This document shows, piece after piece, positions 17,547 through 26,436 of a stretch of 64,000 nt of DNA (positions within the stretch are counted from its first letter, which is position 1; each line of letters opens with the position of its first letter). Origin of the DNA: Synechocystis sp. PCC 6714 (GTDB lineage Bacteria > Cyanobacteriota > Cyanobacteriia > Cyanobacteriales > Microcystaceae); assembly GCF_000478825.2 (NCBI RefSeq), contig NZ_CP007542.1, forward strand, positions 1,612,001-1,676,000, in the 5' to 3' direction. The translations under genes and the position numbers were made by a program. The notes under the pieces are model-generated. The model was not told where the DNA came from. It saw nothing but the letters and a program-made list of their open reading frames with translations, and searched no databases.

Positions 17547-18515
17547 ATGAGCATCTACGATCAGAATCCGGATCAATCCCTAGCCAGAATCGAAGCCCTA
17601 GAAAAAGAATTGGCCACCCTCAAAGCCAATCACAATACCCTGGATATCCAAAATAAAATTCTGAAGGGTTTTATTTCCCTCACCAACGTTTCGGCGGGGA
17701 GGATGTTAATCAAAGCCACGTTGCAAAAAACCCTGGAAGCCTCCATCCGACAAACCGGAGCCCAGCTAGGCAGTCTTTTTTTGCTCGATGAGGATGGAAG
17801 AGTAACAGAAAGCATTTTGGCCCGGGGAGCGACGGATCAAACCCAGAAAAAAACCATTGTTGGCCAAGTACTGGATAAAGGTTTAGCGGGTTGGGTCAGG
17901 GAAAATAAAAGAACGGGATTAATCACCGATACTACCAAGGATTACCGTTGGCTAAAACTGCCGGACGAACCCTACAATGCCCTTTCTGCCCTGGGGGTTC
18001 CCATTGTCTGGGGAGAAGAATTGTTGGGCATTTTAACCCTAATGCATTCCCAAGCGGATCATTTCACCCCCGCTAGCGCCACCGCGATGGAGAAAACAGC
18101 GGAGTTGATTGCCCTTGTGTTGAATAACGCCCGCATTCAAACAAAACACAAACAGAATGAGACATTAATCCAACAGGAAGATGATCTATTAAATCAAGTT
18201 ATTCATTGGTTTCCCAGCATTATTTTTGTTTTAGATAATCAGGGAGTATTACTCAAATGTGGCGGTAAATATCTAGCTCAAATTGGTCTGGATGCCAAAG
18301 AAAGTGTTGGTAAATCAATTTATTATTTGTTACCTGAAGCCAACGAATTAAAAAATTTGATCAGCCATGCCCTAGCCAATAACGTCATCGAATCAGTTAG
18401 TGTACAACTAGAAAGAAAAGACTACGGCACTTGGTTTTACGATGCTTGGTTTTCCCCTATTACCGATGGCCAAGGCCAAGTTGTTCATGTTGTTTGCATC
18501 CTTTTACCCGCTTAG
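17547..18515 (+). CDS. GAF plus PAS domain protein
   Basis: 322 residues: a short N-terminal coiled coil (LARIEALEKELATLKANHNTL), a GAF domain at ~50-195 (GSLFLLDEDGRV, GLAGWVRENKR, ALGVPIVWGEELLGILTLMHSQADHF) and a PAS domain at ~215-320 (HWFPSIIFVLDNQGVLLKCGG, SVGKSIYYLLPEA). There is no kinase, GGDEF or HTH output domain, so it is a stand-alone sensor. The GAF lacks the cysteine typical of bilin-binding domains. The annotated ATG has little ribosome site, whereas an out-of-frame ATG at 17507 directly follows AGGAGG (see findings). Confidence 0.8.
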   Translation: MSIYDQNPDQSLARIEALEKELATLKANHNTLDIQNKILKGFISLTNVSAGRMLIKATLQKTLEASIRQTGAQLGSLFLLDEDGRVTESILARGATDQTQKKTIVGQVLDKGLAGWVRENKRTGLITDTTKDYRWLKLPDEPYNALSALGVPIVWGEELLGILTLMHSQADHFTPASATAMEKTAELIALVLNNARIQTKHKQNETLIQQEDDLLNQVIHWFPSIIFVLDNQGVLLKCGGKYLAQIGLDAKESVGKSIYYLLPEANELKNLISHALANNVIESVSVQLERKDYGTWFYDAWFSPITDGQGQVVHVVCILLPA

Positions 18516-18567
18516 ATTTTTCATAAATGAACATGATCGAAATAGATGTTGATAGGTTTTGCCAATA

Positions 18568-18831
18568 ATGAAAATCATGAGAAATACTCGGTTATTAAAA
18601 AAGTTATTTACTCCCAGAAAAATCAGCAATAGATCTAGTCAAACTAACAAAAAAATAGGGGACACAAAAGGAAAAATATATCTTAGTGTTGCTGTTTTTC
18701 TCCTCTGTCCCCTCACTCTCTGGGGCACCACCCAAAATTTTAATTTAGCTATGATGGCCCTGACTACTTTTGCCATAGCCTATCTGGGCAAAGGAATGCG
18801 TCGACCCAAACCGGGGGCCAAGGGCAATTAA
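18568..18831 (+). CDS. Small membrane protein of unknown function
   Basis: About 87 residues. Strongly basic N-terminal third (RNTRLLKKLFTPRKISNRSSQTNKKIG), then a hydrophobic hairpin (IYLSVAVFLLCPLTLWGT and FNLAMMALTTFAIAYLGKG) and a basic tail. The codon choice and conserved-looking membrane part suggest a real gene, but I do not recognise it. Confidence 0.5.
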   Translation: MKIMRNTRLLKKLFTPRKISNRSSQTNKKIGDTKGKIYLSVAVFLLCPLTLWGTTQNFNLAMMALTTFAIAYLGKGMRRPKPGAKGN

Positions 18832-18880
18832 CCGATCGCCTTTTGGCTAGGAAAAGCTGGCATTGATAAACCTCAAGCAT

Positions 18881-19894
18881 TTATACATAAAAAGTTACTT
18901 CTACCGTTTTATCTGGTAGATCTCGGGGATCTTCCCCTTTGGCGATCGCCGTACGGATAGATTCCACAAAAATATGGATGGTATCGGCGGGGGTATGATT
19001 GAAGTTAGAGCCATATTTTGCGATTACTTGTTGTTGCATAGCTAAAATTTTCAAATCCTGGGCAATAATTCGTTTGGCAGTCCACCAAATAAAAGGAATA
19101 GCAAAGTAGTTCCAATTACCGTAATTAAAAGCGATATCCGTATAAACTAAGGTAGATTGTTCTGTTTCTGGCACCGATTGGCTAGTAATAAATAAATGGC
19201 GCTGGGGGGAGAATTTATATTCCACCGAAGTGACATTGGGCATAATAAACTGGTCAGTATGAGTAATTTCATTACCCCGGGGATTGAGGAATCTACTCCA
19301 CCAGCCCAAATTATTTTTTTCGTTATGATATTCGGCTTTAACTTCCCCTTGATGGCGACTAACAGTCATCTGTATAGCCTGCCTTTGGGCTGTACGAAAA
19401 ATACCAGGATGTACTGAAGCTGTATGGGGAATGTCAATGAAATTTTCCACACAATTGGTCACACCGTTGGCAAATTGATGGATTAGCCTGATTCTATGCC
19501 AACCTTTTTCACCGTATCGAGGTAAAGCAAAAGGAGATTTACTGGGTTGCCCTAAACAAACATAAATCAGACCTTCTTGTTCCAAAATTCGGTAGCATTT
19601 AGTCTGTAAATTTTCCCTTGGTTTAAATTGCTGACCCTCTGACGGCACCGCAATTACTTTACCCCGCTGATCATAAACCCAACCGTGGTAAGGACAATGA
19701 AGGTTTCCCTGTTCAACTGAACCGCAGGAAAGACGACCATGGCGATGAACACAACGGTCTTGAACGGCGATCGCCAAACGATTTTGGGTGCGAAAAATAG
19801 CTAACCATTGCCCCAGAATTTGCCTAGCAATGATCTGACCCGGTTTTAATTGTTCACTGTGGGCCACCACATACCAGAAATCTTCAAATTGCAT
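18881..19894 (-). CDS. Rieske-type non-haem iron oxygenase
   Basis: 337 residues from ATG at 19894 (a start at 19918 is also open). Rieske ligands C48-x-H50 and C67-x2-H70 are seen in RCVHRHG and HCPYHGW. The mononuclear iron site is NCVENFIDIPHTASVHPG, with the D-x2-H-x4-H triad pattern. The catalytic C-terminal region contains aromatic segments (YFAIPFIWWTAKRI). It resembles the cyanobacterial PaO/cholesterol-oxygenase-like groups; the substrate is unknown. Its start overlaps the end of the ferredoxin gene, a likely dedicated electron donor. Confidence 0.82.
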   Translation of the reverse strand: MQFEDFWYVVAHSEQLKPGQIIARQILGQWLAIFRTQNRLAIAVQDRCVHRHGRLSCGSVEQGNLHCPYHGWVYDQRGKVIAVPSEGQQFKPRENLQTKCYRILEQEGLIYVCLGQPSKSPFALPRYGEKGWHRIRLIHQFANGVTNCVENFIDIPHTASVHPGIFRTAQRQAIQMTVSRHQGEVKAEYHNEKNNLGWWSRFLNPRGNEITHTDQFIMPNVTSVEYKFSPQRHLFITSQSVPETEQSTLVYTDIAFNYGNWNYFAIPFIWWTAKRIIAQDLKILAMQQQVIAKYGSNFNHTPADTIHIFVESIRTAIAKGEDPRDLPDKTVEVTFYV

Positions 19895-20180
19895 CGGTTT
19901 GATAAGGGCTAATGGCAATGTCTCCCGTTAACTCAATCTGACAGGCAAGCCTTGCTTGGGAATCCTGGGGGGCTAGAATTGCTAATAATTCCCTTTCTTC
20001 CGCTTTAGGCGGGGGAATTTCACCAATAACTTTCACCAAACAAGTGCCGCATAACCCTGTGCGACAACCAAATAAAATCGGTGAGTTCTCCACAGTTAAA
20101 TATTCTGCTAGACAAGCATGGGCTTTTAATGATAGGCAGGAAAAAGTAGTTTTGGGAAAAGAAATTACGCAATTATTCAT
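19884..20180 (-). CDS. 2Fe-2S ferredoxin paired with the Rieske oxygenase
   Basis: 98 residues. Plant-type cluster ligands C39, C44, C47 and C80 in FGCRTGLCGTCLV and LACQ. The C-terminal part (LLAILAPQDSQARLACQIELTGDIAISPYQ) is like the ferredoxin domains of oxygenase reductases. The overlap of its stop with the oxygenase start means the two are co-translated; a separate reductase gene is not adjacent, so electrons probably come from the photosynthetic chain or a shared reductase (inference). Confidence 0.85.
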   Translation of the reverse strand: MNNCVISFPKTTFSCLSLKAHACLAEYLTVENSPILFGCRTGLCGTCLVKVIGEIPPPKAEERELLAILAPQDSQARLACQIELTGDIAISPYQTDAI

Positions 20181-20445
20181 AATTTTTTAAGCTTCTGAAC
20201 TTTACTGTGGGGCGCGCTGTGAAAGACCTCTGGCATAGCGTCAACGGCTGGGGAGATCAGACCTCTAGGTTAAATATCCCAAGGTGTTTAGCTGTTGCGA
20301 GCGATAATCTCCATACCCTACCAATGGTTGGACATTGGGGGAAAACCGCATATTTCTGTGGTGCTTCCTTCTACCCAAAGCCAACTAAATTCGCTAACAT
20401 GAATGAGCCTTACTCTATGTAGATAATTGCAGGCGGTTAAACTTT

Positions 20446-20670
20446 ATGAGCAATATTCAAGAAAAAATCGAACAGGAGCTAGCCAACGCTAGACAGGTTT
20501 GCAGCACTGATGAAGCTTCCCCGGCGGAGTGCGCCGCGGCCTGGGATGCGGTGGAAGAGCTAGAAGCGGAGGCCGCCCACCAACGCCAACAACACCCAAC
20601 CCAAACCCCCCTAGAAAAATTCTGTGACGAAAACCCCGACGCCGCTGAGTGCCGCATTTACGACGACTAA
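20446..20670 (+). CDS. cp12: CP12, Calvin-cycle regulatory protein
   Basis: 74 residues, the family's normal size. Two cysteine pairs, C19/C29 and C60/C69, form the redox disulfides; the core AAAWDAVEELEAEAAH is the CP12 signature. Oxidised CP12 ties GAPDH and phosphoribulokinase into an inactive complex in the dark. The leader between 20181 and 20445 is long for so small a gene and holds two direct copies of AGACCTCT (20224-20231, 20259-20266). Confidence 0.95.
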   Translation: MSNIQEKIEQELANARQVCSTDEASPAECAAAWDAVEELEAEAAHQRQQHPTQTPLEKFCDENPDAAECRIYDD

Positions 20671-20807
20671 GGGTTAATCTGGTTAACGGTTTGATCGTCA
20701 TTGATGAGACTGACGATCGCCATCACTTCTGAAGCAGTGTTTTTGTTCAAAGCAGTGACAATTTCCTGGGGGTTGTTGCTGCTTTTTGCTGGGCCACTAG
20801 CATTGCC

Positions 20808-21077
20808 CTAGGGTCCTTCCAGCACTGCTGCTTCCACGTCTTGACGGCTGAGGGAATATTTGAAGCTTCGCACCACTTTCCGTTGCTGTTGGTGGGGAAA
20901 GTAGCAGACCACCAATTCTTCGGTATCCAAACTCAGTTCCGCATCCCAATCTCCTTGCTTGAGAAACCAACAATGGCGATCGCCACGATTCTGTTGACAG
21001 CCCAGGGTCATGAGCCAGCGTTCCAGTTGCGGTAGGGGATGATTGTAGAGGGGCGTTTCCGGAGCAGGGAGACTCAT
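20808..21077 (-). CDS. DUF3143 family protein
   Basis: 89 residues. Begins MSLPAPETPLYNHPLP and contains LERWLMTLGCQQ, WFLKQGDWDAELSLDTEELVVCYF and FKYSLSRQDVEAAVLEGP, matching the small cyanobacterial DUF3143 family as I recall. Function unknown. The amber stop at 20808-20810 is followed in the same frame by a further 46 sense codons ending at 20667, next to the CP12 stop; the added text (EIVTALNKNTASEVMAIVSLI) looks coding (see findings). Confidence 0.75.
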   Translation of the reverse strand: MSLPAPETPLYNHPLPQLERWLMTLGCQQNRGDRHCWFLKQGDWDAELSLDTEELVVCYFPHQQQRKVVRSFKYSLSRQDVEAAVLEGP

Positions 21078-21409
21078 GGGCGATGGAAAAATAGAAAGAT
21101 AATGGGAATAATTTTGATCGGTTGTTGGCTAAACTCGCCCAGTGTGAACTATCTAGGCCCGTTGGCAAGCAACAGAGTGCAGGCCTCCGGCTTCACTGAG
21201 AATCAGTTCTAATCTTTAATATGGTAGAGCATTGGCTAGGGTTGAAGAAACCAGTTGAAAACAGAGAGTAACGGTCATTACTTTATCCCGAGGGGAAAGC
21301 GCAAAAATCCAATAATTGCCGGTTGTGGTGGCTGGGGATCTCGATTTTGTTGGATACTATTGCCATGGCGGGAATTGACTTGCCAGTTTTGCAACGGTAT
21401 TTGACTTAA
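21078..21409. other. Intergenic region between DUF3143 and DUF2854 genes
   Basis: About 330 bp between divergent genes, probably with both promoters. On the plus strand a short open frame ends with AGIDLPVLQRYLT just before the DUF2854 start (TAAATG at 21407-21412). It has no convincing start codon, so I do not call it as a gene. Nothing else is recognised. Confidence 0.3.
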
Positions 21410-21964
21410 ATGCTTCCTAAAATTTCTTTGGCCGCGGTGGGATTAACAGTGGGGGGGATTCTCACCATCACAGGCTTTGTAGCCTACGCCCTGGATTATG
21501 CCACCCTCAATTTGGCTGGCTTTTTCTATGGTATTCCCCTGGTGTTGGGCGGATTGGCCCTTAAGGCGGCGGAGTTGAAACCAATTCCCTTCAGTCAACC
21601 GACCCCGGAAAAAATTGTCACCCTACGGAATCAACTGGCTACCCCCACCCAAAACCAAATTCGTAAGGATGTGACCCGTTACCGTTACGGCCAGGAAGCC
21701 CACTTAGACGAATCCCTGGAGCGACTGGGGTTGAGCCCCACCGATGAGGAACGGCCTGTGCTTACTAGCCTCTTGGAACAGCAGTGGGAAGGAAAATATG
21801 TGCTGACCCTAAGTTTTGATTCTCCCTTTATCAGCCTCGAAACCTGGCAAGGAAAACAGGAAAAAATTGCCAAGTTTTTTGGACCAGATCTGGAGGTTAC
21901 TGTCAGTCAGCCCCAGGAAAAAGTGGTGCTAGTCAACCTAATTTCCCAATTAGCCCTCCCGTAA
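21410..21964 (+). CDS. DUF2854 family membrane protein, full-length copy
   Basis: 184 residues. Two N-terminal hydrophobic segments ([23 protein letters not shown] and [19 protein letters not shown]), then a soluble domain with [32 protein letters not shown] and [15 protein letters not shown]. This fits a family conserved in cyanobacteria and plastid-bearing plants (DUF2854, from memory). Its last 15 bases overlap the convergent acs 3' end. Its 3' half, from 21711, is repeated at 31910-32165. Confidence 0.72.
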   Translation: MLPKISLAAVGLTVGGILTITGFVAYALDYATLNLAGFFYGIPLVLGGLALKAAELKPIPFSQPTPEKIVTLRNQLATPTQNQIRKDVTRYRYGQEAHLDESLERLGLSPTDEERPVLTSLLEQQWEGKYVLTLSFDSPFISLETWQGKQEKIAKFFGPDLEVTVSQPQEKVVLVNLISQLALP

Positions 21965-22205
21965 TTTGTCCAGTACCGAACGATCTTTGAGGGTGGAAGT
22001 ATCCCCAGAAATTTCCTGCCCCGATGCCAAACTCCGCAACAAACGACGCATTATTTTGCCTGAACGGGTTTTGGGTAACACATCGGTGAAACGGATCTCC
22101 GCTGGCCTGGCGATCGCCCCAATTTCTGCGGCAACGTGCTTGACCAAATCCTGTTTCAACTCTTCACTTAGTTCGGCATTACCTTCCAGGAACACAAAGG
22201 CGAAA
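21711..22205. repeat. Left copy of the 495-bp duplication spanning DUF2854 and acs 3' ends
   Basis: Aligned by eye with 31910-32406. Homology starts at AATCCCTGGAGCGACTGGG and ends at CACAAAGGCGAAA; outside these points the sequences differ completely. I count about two dozen substitutions and one 2-base difference near the left edge. Together with the right copy it brackets the island 22206-31909. Confidence 0.9.
21950..22205 (-). pseudogene. Truncated acetyl-CoA synthetase, C-terminal fragment only
   Basis: On the minus strand this encodes the last ~85 residues of Acs in an intact frame, including [11 protein letters not shown] with the lysine that is acetylated in the family. The sequence stops matching acs at 22205, in the codon run for ...FAF, and there is no start or AMP-binding core. 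It is a remnant of the duplication; the full gene lies at 32151-34112. Confidence 0.9.
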
Positions 22206-22292
22206 CTACTTAAAAGTCCTTCACTTCAATATTGCCGGAGATTCAGGGAGCAGAGCAGAACTTTGCCGACAGATTATTAGGTGGATAGAAAC

Positions 22293-23648
22293 CTATTCCT
22301 GCTGTAGAAGTAGCTCACTGCTTTGGGCTTGATCGCCCTGGGTGGCGGTCATTCTTACCTGATACATGGTACCTGATTCCCCATTAACCTGGGGAATATA
22401 AACAATAAATTGTCCATTTTGATCTGCCCGCACAGTGGCTTGAAAAACATTCTGGGAAATATTCAGCATCCCCATCACGGTACGGAGGGCTTCCATTTTT
22501 ACTTCCACATTGGCCCCGGGAAGGGTTTGACCGATCAAATTATCCGGCAAACGAATTACGTCGTTGTTGATAAAGTTGGTGATTTCCGGTCGCAAAGTGT
22601 AACCGATGTTACCAGAATTGCCGGAATTGTTTGGATCACCTGAGTTGTCAGGATTGATGGCGATCGCCCGGTTGAATTGGCGACTGACGGAATTTTGCCC
22701 GGAACGGCTGAAAGTAATCACCGGCCTAGCATTGATTTGGCGATCACCCCGACCAATGCGGTAAGTAGTTTCATAAATACCCGATTGAACCTCCTGCATT
22801 GTCAAAGAGCGATTCTGATTGAGCCCGTCTAATTCAAAACTGGCCGTGGCTCCTGGGGTGCCATAAACTCGAATCATCAAATCGTCCCCTTCCCGTAAAG
22901 GCTGGCGAGGATTACTGTTGGTTTCCATCCGGTCGATTACTAAACCACTTAGGGGCGGTGGAGTTGGGGCAGGGGTGACAGAGTTATTAAGACCAATATT
23001 AATGGGAGCAAAATTACCGTCCCCTAGCTTGACTAAGGTTTGGTAAACTAACCCCGCCACTTCTCCCCTAGTGGCCAAGTTATTGGGATTAATCTGGTTA
23101 GTATTGGGAAAATTAACAATGATCCCCGCATTGGCCGCCCTCGCCACACTATCCATGGCCCATTCCGGTACCGCTTGGCGATCGCCATAGGCATTTAAAC
23201 CATCGGGGTTGGCATTGGTGTTATTCCCCAAAGCTTTGGACAAAATCACTAAAGCTTGGGCCCTGGTAATCCTTTCTTCTGGGCGAAAACTACCGTCGGG
23301 AAATCCCGTTACTAAGCCGGAATTACTAACCGCTAAAATTGCCGGGGCGGCCCAATAATTAGCCGGAACATCCCGAAAATTACGGGCACTATTGCCGGAA
23401 GGTAAATTAAAGGCCTTAACGGCGATCGCCGCAAACTGGGCCCTAGTAATTTCCCCATTGGGCTGGAAGGAGCCATCGGGAAAACCGCCGATGATACCCC
23501 GTTCCGCTAGATTTGTAACGTATTGACTACCCCAGTAACCCTGTAAATCCCCAAAGCTAGAAGACTGGGCCAAAACCCTAGGCATTATAGATATAAAGGT
23601 AAAAGCAATCAGACTAGGGCTAACCAAAGTGCGATTTAAGAAACTCAT
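22293..23648 (-). CDS. Exported S-layer-homology (SLH) domain protein
   Basis: 451 residues with a signal peptide ending near RVLAQ (residue ~27). Three SLH repeats follow: FGDLQGYWGSQYVTNLAERG..GFPDGSFQPNGEITRAQF, FRDVPANYWAAPAILAVSNSG..GFPDGSFRPEERITRAQA, and a more divergent DRQAVPEWAMDSVARAANAGI..NQINPNNLATRGE. SLH domains bind pyruvylated or similar cell-wall polymers in the periplasm. The C-terminal ~250 residues (GDDLMIRVYGTPGATASFELDGL...VEVKMEALRTVMG) are beta-rich without an OprB-type porin barrel. First gene after the left duplication copy. Confidence 0.85.
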   Translation of the reverse strand: MSFLNRTLVSPSLIAFTFISIMPRVLAQSSSFGDLQGYWGSQYVTNLAERGIIGGFPDGSFQPNGEITRAQFAAIAVKAFNLPSGNSARNFRDVPANYWAAPAILAVSNSGLVTGFPDGSFRPEERITRAQALVILSKALGNNTNANPDGLNAYGDRQAVPEWAMDSVARAANAGIIVNFPNTNQINPNNLATRGEVAGLVYQTLVKLGDGNFAPINIGLNNSVTPAPTPPPLSGLVIDRMETNSNPRQPLREGDDLMIRVYGTPGATASFELDGLNQNRSLTMQEVQSGIYETTYRIGRGDRQINARPVITFSRSGQNSVSRQFNRAIAINPDNSGDPNNSGNSGNIGYTLRPEITNFINNDVIRLPDNLIGQTLPGANVEVKMEALRTVMGMLNISQNVFQATVRADQNGQFIVYIPQVNGESGTMYQVRMTATQGDQAQSSELLLQQE

Positions 23649-23816
23649 AATAGCCTATAAAAAAATTGAATTAGATATTTGAAAGACAAATTAGTCGTAA
23701 CTTCCCATTAATCAATGATTAATTTAGCCAAAATTTACCCAATTTGAGTTCGGGTTAAGGACTCTTTGTAAACCGACTGAACAAGCGAATAGAAATTGAA
23801 GCACCTCCGACTGAGG

Positions 23817-25604
23817 CTACCTAGAAAAAATCAACACACTATAAGGGCCAATGGATACCAATCCATGCCAAGGAAAACCGTCGTACTCTCCAGGTTCTCC
23901 CCTAGTATCTGTGCTTAAAAAATCACCAAAGGCATCACTATATCCCTGCCAATCACTGTTAAAACGTAACGGCCAAAATCCTTCGGCCGGTAAGCCTAGG
24001 GTGTAGTTATAGTGGGGCTGATTGGAAAAATTAGCCACCACCACCACATCGTCATTGATACCCCCTTGCTCCCAACGGTGAAAAGCAATCATATTCTTGG
24101 CTTCATTGAGGTGATAAACCTGGGTAAATTGCCCACAAAGGCCTTTGCTAAAACCGCCTAAATTACGCCGCAAACTAATTAAATCTCGATCAAGTCGCAC
24201 AATGCCATGGAATTCATCCCGTTGCTCCCAATCCACCGGCACTGTATCCCGAAACCAACCCGCTTCCAAAAATTCCTGGCCCTGGAACAACATGGGAATC
24301 CCTGGGGCCGTAAAGATCATTGCCGCCGCTAGGGTAGAACGCTTTTGGGCATACCAATCTTTTGGATCTTCGGGACTAATTTCCTGGGGAACTCGGGATT
24401 GGCCATTGGCAACTTCATCGTGGGATTCGCTGTAAATCACTCGACCAAACGCATCATCGTTATAACGGTAGTTGATGGCATCCCGAACAGCGGCCAAGGA
24501 ACGATCTTCATCCGCCGTAGTGATTACAGCCCGTCGAATGGGATGAACAAACATAGCGTCCCATTGACAACTAAATCCTGCTCCCCCAGCTCCAATATCT
24601 TTAGTTATCCATTCATTACTTTGCAAGTCTTCAGCAATGGTGATTTTACCGGGAAACTGTCGGCTAACTTCCTCATTAACCCATTGTAAAAGAGTCCAGC
24701 CATCGGATAAATTTTGGTCTTCAAAACCATTGACGGTGCGAATAAATTGGGTGCAATCAAAACGTAAGCCATCAATGTGGTACTCATCCAACCACATCAA
24801 CACGTTGTCAATAATATATTGCCGCACTTCCCCCCGGCCATAATCCGGTCTGGTGTCCCCCCAAGGAGTACTGGCCCGGTCATCATTGTAAAAATAGATC
24901 CCCCCCCGATCGCCTTCGGACCAACCATCAAATTGCCAAAGGTCTAAATCACTTGGGCCGAGGTGATTGTAAACCACATCTAAAATAACGGCGATGCCAT
25001 GGCCATGGGCTTGCTTAATAAATTGCTTAAAAGCTAAAGGGCCGCCATAGCTACTTTCCACAGAAAAAATATGGGAAGGATTATAGCCCCAGGAAATCTC
25101 CCCAGCAAACTCACCAATGGGCATGATCTGAATGGCATTAACACCAAGTTTTTTCAAGTAATTAAGTCGAGCAGAAATAGAGGAAAATTCCCCTGCAGAA
25201 TCCCCTTTATTGTCATCATTAAAAGTACCCACATGTAACTCATAAATGACCAAGTCATTCCAGGAAGCTATGGCAAAATCATCCCCCTGCCAATCAAAGC
25301 TAGGATCATGGACAATGGCATTACCCACGGAATTGGTTACTTCCCTGGCATAGGGGTCAATGCGTTTGAGTATTCCGTTAGGAGTTGCAATTAAATATTT
25401 ATACTCATCCCCCGCTTTAGCTTTGGGCACATCAAGATACCAAAAACCATTTTCCTCCGCCGTCATAGGCTGTCCCTGGTCATCCCAATTGTTAAAGGAA
25501 CCAGTAACGGTAACGGAATCAGCGTGGGGAGCCCAGAGCCGAAAAGCAACACCATTGGGATGTAAAATTGATCCCATTCCTTTGATTTTTTTGGTCGTAT
25601 TCAT
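23817..25604 (-). CDS. GH13 alpha-glucan enzyme, branching enzyme-like
   Basis: 595 residues. N-terminal CBM48-like domain (GVAFRLWAPHADSVTVTGSFNNW, residues ~18-95), then a GH13 barrel: DVVYNHLGPS (region I, ~209), nucleophile D283 in GLRFDCTQ, acid/base E325 in ITIAEDLQ, and D396 in YSESHDEVANG. The organisation is that of 1,4-alpha-glucan branching enzymes or malto-oligosyltrehalose trehalohydrolases, but it is shorter than typical GlgB (~770 residues) because the long N-terminal domain is missing. It lies in the inserted island, so it probably adds to a chromosomal glgB elsewhere. Confidence 0.8.
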   Translation of the reverse strand: MNTTKKIKGMGSILHPNGVAFRLWAPHADSVTVTGSFNNWDDQGQPMTAEENGFWYLDVPKAKAGDEYKYLIATPNGILKRIDPYAREVTNSVGNAIVHDPSFDWQGDDFAIASWNDLVIYELHVGTFNDDNKGDSAGEFSSISARLNYLKKLGVNAIQIMPIGEFAGEISWGYNPSHIFSVESSYGGPLAFKQFIKQAHGHGIAVILDVVYNHLGPSDLDLWQFDGWSEGDRGGIYFYNDDRASTPWGDTRPDYGRGEVRQYIIDNVLMWLDEYHIDGLRFDCTQFIRTVNGFEDQNLSDGWTLLQWVNEEVSRQFPGKITIAEDLQSNEWITKDIGAGGAGFSCQWDAMFVHPIRRAVITTADEDRSLAAVRDAINYRYNDDAFGRVIYSESHDEVANGQSRVPQEISPEDPKDWYAQKRSTLAAAMIFTAPGIPMLFQGQEFLEAGWFRDTVPVDWEQRDEFHGIVRLDRDLISLRRNLGGFSKGLCGQFTQVYHLNEAKNMIAFHRWEQGGINDDVVVVANFSNQPHYNYTLGLPAEGFWPLRFNSDWQGYSDAFGDFLSTDTRGEPGEYDGFPWHGLVSIGPYSVLIFSR

Positions 25605-25659
25605 GGTCTAATGCTCAACATTCAAGATTCATAATTGATTAATCAACAATTATGAATAA

Positions 25660-25917
25660 TCAACTAACTTCAGATACAATCCACATCAAACTAAAGAAAA
25701 TAGCGATCGCCCCTAAACCTAAGAGAATTAAAATCTCCGGGGTTGGCTGATGAACGGGACTTATGGCGGGTTCTACGGCGTAGTTATCGAGAACACCTTG
25801 CTCGTCTTGGACATAGCCAGAGGGTAAATTAGGATCAACGGTTACTGCCAATGGTGTTTCGGCGGGAATTAACTCCTTGTCGCCGCTGTGGTGGGATACT
25901 TTGCTCGTAAGGGACAT
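25660..25917 (-). CDS. Small single-pass membrane protein
   Basis: 85 residues from ATG at 25917 (a start at 25923 is also in frame). A polar N-terminus (TSKVSHHSGDKELIPAETPLAV) is followed by one C-terminal membrane segment, ILILLGLGAIAIFFSLMWIVSE. A ribosome site (AGGAG) lies a few bases upstream. No family recognised. It sits between the GH13 gene and a run of stress-type small proteins. Confidence 0.55.
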   Translation of the reverse strand: MSLTSKVSHHSGDKELIPAETPLAVTVDPNLPSGYVQDEQGVLDNYAVEPAISPVHQPTPEILILLGLGAIAIFFSLMWIVSEVS

Positions 25918-25996
25918 ATTCAACGCTCCTGATTAATTTTAAGATTTTAAACTAAAGAAAATATGAAAATATAAGGAAAATTGATTTTATCATTTA

Positions 25997-26152
25997 TCAG
26001 CCAAGTCTTTTTTTGATGAATAAATTATAAATAATGCCGATCAAGACTAGGATCAGAAGTAAATGAATTAAACTTCCGCCAATGTTGATGGAGAATCCCA
26101 ACAACCAAAGAATAAAGAGAATAATAACAGCCGTCCAAACCATGTCTAACAT
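25997..26152 (-). CDS. Lmo0937-family small membrane protein
   Basis: 51 residues starting at ATG 26152: M-L-D-M-V-W-T followed by AVIILFILWLLGFSINIGG and LIHLLLILVLIGIIYNLF, ending KKRLG. The two closely spaced membrane helices with LLGF and GG-LIHLLL are the signature of the lmo0937/YqaE-like stress family. The gene is too short for ordinary ORF filters. Function unknown; often co-occurs with CsbD and glycine-zipper proteins, as here. Confidence 0.75.
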   Translation of the reverse strand: MLDMVWTAVIILFILWLLGFSINIGGSLIHLLLILVLIGIIYNLFIKKRLG

Positions 26153-26436
26153 ATTAGCCTCTAAAGATGATCAGTGAAAATAAAATCTATTTTGTTTATG
26201 ACGTAAGGCATTGTAGATGATTTCTTGTTTATAGCCGCTAAATACACCAAGGGTTGATTTTTTGTCAATTAAGGTTTGACAGTATCGTTTAGGAGAAAAT
26301 GTCATAAAAGTTATGGCTTAAGATGATTAATCAAGGGAATTCAATCAATACTTAGGATTTCATGAAAGATATTAATTAAGATTCCCTTAGTTGGTGGCGA
26401 CATTTCCTAAATCAAGATTTGCCTATTTAGCAAAGA

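Noticed and set aside
22293-25604. Classical porin for the SLH protein
   Set aside because: The C-terminal region lacks the OprB-type barrel; three SLH repeats are present but no barrel strands or terminal aromatic residue.
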